DNA from: Verrucomicrobiota bacterium
GTDB taxonomy: Bacteria; Verrucomicrobiota; Kiritimatiellia; UBA8416; JABMPJ01
DNA: 64,000 bases
NCBI GenBank assembly: GCA_018648805.1
Contig: JABGQM010000006.1
Location: forward strand, 62,001 to 126,000
Direction of reading: 5' to 3'
This document shows positions 61,074 to 64,000 of the stretch, in pieces; position 1 is the first letter of the stretch, and each line of letters starts with the position of its first letter. The position numbers and the translations under genes were made by a program. The notes below the pieces were generated by a model. It ran no database searches and was not told the origin of the DNA. It was given only the letters and a program-made list of their open reading frames with translations.

Positions 61074-62219
61074 TTACCCTCGGTCCGGCGTCGGCAACCA
61101 CCCGGTGAGGATGGCGAGCTGACGGCAGTAGTCGAGAAAGTTGCTCCATGAGACATCGGCGGGGATGCCGTGATCGCAGCTGGGGATGAAGCCGCCGTCG
61201 CGGATAACGGGGGCGATGCGCTCGAACTCACGGCGCAGTGTCTCGCCGCCCTTGGCCATGCAGCGTTTGTCCACACCGCCGCGAAAGGCGATCTGCTTGC
61301 CGAATTGCCGGCGGAACTCAACGATGTCGCAGTGTGCGGCGACCTCGATGGGGTCGCAGACATTGACGCCGGACTCGATCCAGAGTGGAATCAACTCACC
61401 GATATAACCATCACTGTCGATGTCGACCAGTGGGCAGCCGGTTTCCTTCACCTTGCGGGTCCAGAGCTTCCAGCTTGGCATGCAGAACTCGCGGGCCATA
61501 TCCATGGAGATCATGCTCTTGGCCTTGTAGGCCATGTCTTCGGAGATGAAGAAGGAATCGGGCACACAATGCGGCAGAATGCGATCGAGCATGCGGGAGA
61601 CGAAGTGCATCCAGAAATCGGCCATCTCGGCGACGAACTCGGGGTCATCGATCATCAGCATGCAGAGTCCCTCGAACCCGCACCACTCGCGCAGTTGCCA
61701 GAAGGGACCCGATACCCCGATCGTCAACGGCCAGTCACGGTCGGCTGCCTGCGCGCACCGTTCCACGAAGTCCTCGGGAAAGCGGCCGGGCGCGTCAATG
61801 TCATAGCGTGCCTTCATGGCGTCCCAGTCGTCGCGGCTCTCAACCGGACACTTGATCCAGCGGCGCGTGACGAAGTCGTTGGCGTTGCGCAGGTATGAGA
61901 CATCGTAGTCATCCGAGATCTCGCACACGTTGCCCTTCCAGTCCTGGACCACGTAGTGGCCGTCCCGGTGCTCAAGCACCTTCTCTTCAAAGCGGGGGAG
62001 CAGCCGGAAGTCGGCGCCGAGGTCGACCCAGGGCTTTTGCGGCTTGTCGGCCTCAATGCCAAGCACTTCCATGGCAAACTCGATCGGGTGGCGATCCTCG
62101 GGCAGCCCCTCGGCATGCCAGCGCTTACGGGTCGATTCGCGGCCGTGCCCCGGATCGAAGGGGATGCGGTCGGGTGTGCCGAAGGTGAGGGTTTCGATTG
62201 TGCGTTCGCGTGGGGTCAT
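61074..62219 (-). CDS. Uroporphyrinogen decarboxylase (URO-D) family protein
   Basis: A 381-residue TIM-barrel protein with RIPFDPGHGRESTRKRWHAEG at the N-terminus, ISEDMAYKAKSMIS, GCPLVDIDSDGYIGELIPLWIESGVN, IAFRGGVDKRCMAKGGE and FIPSCDHGIPADVSWSNFLDYC. This is the branch of the family more related to corrinoid-dependent methyltransferases (MtaA/MtbA) than to heme-pathway HemE. The N-terminal DRIPFD motif is shared, but no corrinoid protein gene is next to it, so function is open. The fragment at 52506 belongs to the same broad family. Confidence 0.85.
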   Translation of the reverse strand: MTPRERTIETLTFGTPDRIPFDPGHGRESTRKRWHAEGLPEDRHPIEFAMEVLGIEADKPQKPWVDLGADFRLLPRFEEKVLEHRDGHYVVQDWKGNVCEISDDYDVSYLRNANDFVTRRWIKCPVESRDDWDAMKARYDIDAPGRFPEDFVERCAQAADRDWPLTIGVSGPFWQLREWCGFEGLCMLMIDDPEFVAEMADFWMHFVSRMLDRILPHCVPDSFFISEDMAYKAKSMISMDMAREFCMPSWKLWTRKVKETGCPLVDIDSDGYIGELIPLWIESGVNVCDPIEVAAHCDIVEFRRQFGKQIAFRGGVDKRCMAKGGETLRREFERIAPVIRDGGFIPSCDHGIPADVSWSNFLDYCRQLAILTGWLPTPDRG

Positions 62220-62384
62220 GATTTCAGGGCTCCTCGTGTATAGATGTCAGGCATCATAGCTGAGTGTGGGCATGCTTATCAGCCCCTAAATAAAGAATGT
62301 TCATAGAGGGTGGGGAGGTTGGCGGTGTATCCCAGGTGAAAATCTGAAGAGAACGCGTAGGTCCGCAAAGTAGAAGCTTTGCTT

Positions 62385-62445
62385 CACTCACAAAGCAGGC
62401 GACACGGCTGAGTCAACAGCGTACAATGTCAGCCTTTTGTGAGTG
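62385..62445. promoter_or_regulatory. Inverted repeat upstream of the MATE transporter gene
   Basis: CACTCACAAA (62385-62394) and TTTGTGAGTG (62436-62445) are exact inverted copies spanning the region just upstream of the ATG at 62456. A further stem GCAAAG/CTTTGC lies at 62365-62382. It could be an operator or a leader hairpin that occludes the ribosome site. Confidence 0.4.
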
Positions 62446-62455
62446 AGAGCTGAAG

Positions 62456-63898
62456 ATGTCCGAGCCAACCCAACCTCCCGTTGTATCCCGTGACGGCGGC
62501 ATTGCCGCCGTGCTGCGCGTGGCGTTTCCATTGATCATGGCCTCGTCCGGACATGCGTTCCGTCTCTTTGCTGACCGGGTTATGCTATCCGCCTACTCAC
62601 GGGAGGCTATTTCAGCGTCCATGCCGGCCGGGCTGCTCTGTTTTGCCGCGATGGCTTTCTTTATCGGCACCGCCGGCTACGTGAATACCTTTGTGGCCCA
62701 GTACACGGGCGCAGGACGCGACGACCGGGTAGGCATCGCCATCTGGCAGGGCCTCTACCTGTCGCTCATTGGCGGGCTGATCGTTGCGGGTATCGGCGAG
62801 TTTGCCGAAACGCTGTTCGACTGGGTGGGACACGCCCCGGAGATACGCAGCGAGCAGGTCGTATACTTCCAGGTACTGAGTCGTTTTGGTTTTGCCGGCA
62901 TCGCCCTCTCCGCAGTGAACGCGTTCTGGAGTGGACGAGGCCGAACGCGCACGGTCATGGTCGTCGAGCTCTTCTGCGCCGCTCTGAACATCGGGCTCAA
63001 CTATCTGCTCATCTTTGGGAACCTCGGGCTGCCCCGGTTGGGCATTCTGGGAGCGGGTCTGGCCACGGGTCTGAGTAATGTCGCAGGGCTGGTCCTGGCG
63101 CTCAGCCTCCTCTTTTCACGCAGAAACCGAACCGTCTTCGGCACCTTCCCTCGCCGCACGCTGGACCTGCCCCTCTTGGGACGCATACTGCGCTTCGGCC
63201 TTCCGAATGGTCTGCAGTTCACGCTCGATATCGTGGCCTTTAACGTCTTCATTGTCTGGATGGGCCGCGCCGGCCCGGTGGTGCTGGAGGCCGTGAACAT
63301 TGCCTTTGGTCTGGAGGTGATGGCCTTTCTGCCGATCATCGGGCTGGGCATGGCGGTCTCGGTGTTTGTTGGCCAGGGCGTGGGAGCAAAGGATATCACC
63401 TTCGCCCGGCACTCCGTCCACAGCGCGCTGCTGGTGGCGACCGTCTACAACATCGCCATTGCGGCAGTGTTTGTGCTTATGCCGGGACCCATTCTGGAGC
63501 TGTTCGCCAGGCCAAACGACGCCGCACAAGTGGAATCCCTGCAGATGGCCGTGCGCTGTCTGCGCTACATCTCCATCTACCTGTTGTTCGACGCCCTCTA
63601 CATCATCTACAGTCACGCGATCAAGGGCGCCGGGGACACACGTTTTGCCATGATCGCCGGGCTAACTCTCTCCTGGGGAACACTGGTGCTGCCCTGCTAC
63701 ATCGCCATGCGTCTCTCCATGTCGATCTGGACGATGTGGTGGATCCTGGTGGTGCATGTAGGCCTGGCCGGCATCGTTTTCTGGCTACGCTACCGGGGCA
63801 ACAAATGGCAGACCATGAGCGTTATCGAGGAGTCTCCTGCGGAGCAAGCACGGGCGACCGGGAGCGAAGTGGACATTCAGGTCGAGCGAGGGATCTGA
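62456..63898 (+). CDS. MATE family efflux transporter
   Basis: A 480-residue polytopic protein with about twelve membrane helices. MATE-family features include VLRVAFPLIMASSGHAFRLFADRVMLS at the N-terminus, FFIGTAGYVNTFVAQYTGAGR in TM2, GLPRLGILGAGLATGLSN mid-protein, and the repeated pattern in the second half, IIGLGMAVSVFVGQGVGAKD. It would export cationic compounds using an ion gradient. It stands alone, preceded by an inverted repeat. The last 100 bases of the window hold no further gene. Confidence 0.9.
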   Translation: MSEPTQPPVVSRDGGIAAVLRVAFPLIMASSGHAFRLFADRVMLSAYSREAISASMPAGLLCFAAMAFFIGTAGYVNTFVAQYTGAGRDDRVGIAIWQGLYLSLIGGLIVAGIGEFAETLFDWVGHAPEIRSEQVVYFQVLSRFGFAGIALSAVNAFWSGRGRTRTVMVVELFCAALNIGLNYLLIFGNLGLPRLGILGAGLATGLSNVAGLVLALSLLFSRRNRTVFGTFPRRTLDLPLLGRILRFGLPNGLQFTLDIVAFNVFIVWMGRAGPVVLEAVNIAFGLEVMAFLPIIGLGMAVSVFVGQGVGAKDITFARHSVHSALLVATVYNIAIAAVFVLMPGPILELFARPNDAAQVESLQMAVRCLRYISIYLLFDALYIIYSHAIKGAGDTRFAMIAGLTLSWGTLVLPCYIAMRLSMSIWTMWWILVVHVGLAGIVFWLRYRGNKWQTMSVIEESPAEQARATGSEVDIQVERGI

Positions 63899-64000
63899 GT
63901 CTGATATCTGCACCCACGGTGCAGAGGGGAGAGAAATAGATGCGGAAGGCCGTGAAGTAGAGCCTCGAGGTCCGACTCGAACTCGGTACGCATGCTGAGT

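Noticed and set aside
62280..62455. Structured leader resembling a cobalamin riboswitch
   Set aside because: Stems are present but the conserved core sequence is not, so only an inverted repeat is claimed.

Overview
The window is a GC-rich bacterial chromosome segment with 47 intact or nearly intact protein genes, one tRNA gene, several broken genes and unusually many intergenic inverted-repeat and short-tandem-repeat elements. Outer-membrane functions (LolCD, TolC/RND efflux, a TonB receptor, Ara4N-type lipid A genes) point to a Gram-negative cell. Large exported proteins, prepilin-like proteins, LacI/AraC fused regulators and alkaline-phosphatase/TPR fusions fit the PVC superphylum, perhaps Kiritimatiellota or Lentisphaerota. 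That placement is inference from gene style, not from a marker gene.

Left part (1-18.6 kb): a tightly overlapping operon for 4-amino-4-deoxy-L-arabinose (Ara4N)-type lipid modification (GT-C transferase, ArnB, ArnC-like, ArnD, ArnA formyltransferase), a three-gene prepilin-like cluster behind a sigma-54-like promoter, a convergent UPF0489/TPR protein with mtnA and a CPBP protease, then a TolC-MFP-RND efflux operon.

Middle (18.6-41.4 kb): housekeeping genes (Gfo/Idh/MocA oxidoreductase, lysS, lolC/D, apgM, trpS, and the coupled run scpA-scpB-hisC-tyrA-aroA-cmk, then infA, an RluA-type synthase, malic enzyme, tRNA-Cys) and a xylose locus (xylA, xylB, divergent AraC regulator). Gaps between these genes are packed with repeats: three copies of a 271-bp element with terminal inverted repeats, arrays of 7-bp units, and hairpins whose arms are tandem arrays of 7-, 10- or 13-bp units.

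Accessory island (41.5-52.7 kb): a graveyard of toxin-antitoxin and nucleotidyltransferase modules. It holds a HEPN/nucleotidyltransferase pair, a PIN (DUF3368) toxin with its antitoxin plus a duplicated toxin fragment, an AbiEi antitoxin fused in frame to the tail of an AbiEii toxin, an HTH/DUF6036 pair with a leaderless promoter, a DUF4160 stub coupled to DUF2442, a frameshifted copper-type TonB receptor, YjbQ, and another nucleotidyltransferase pair.

Right part (52.7-64 kb): a fused regulator (small conserved domain + sugar-binding domain + AraC HTH), a giant phosphodiesterase-TPR-sulfotransferase fusion, exported proteins, an SGNH hydrolase, a GNAT acetyltransferase, a URO-D family protein and a MATE transporter. 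A 42-nt element with two half-sites 21 bp apart lies upstream of both the fusion gene and the next exported protein, and is a candidate operator for the fused regulator.
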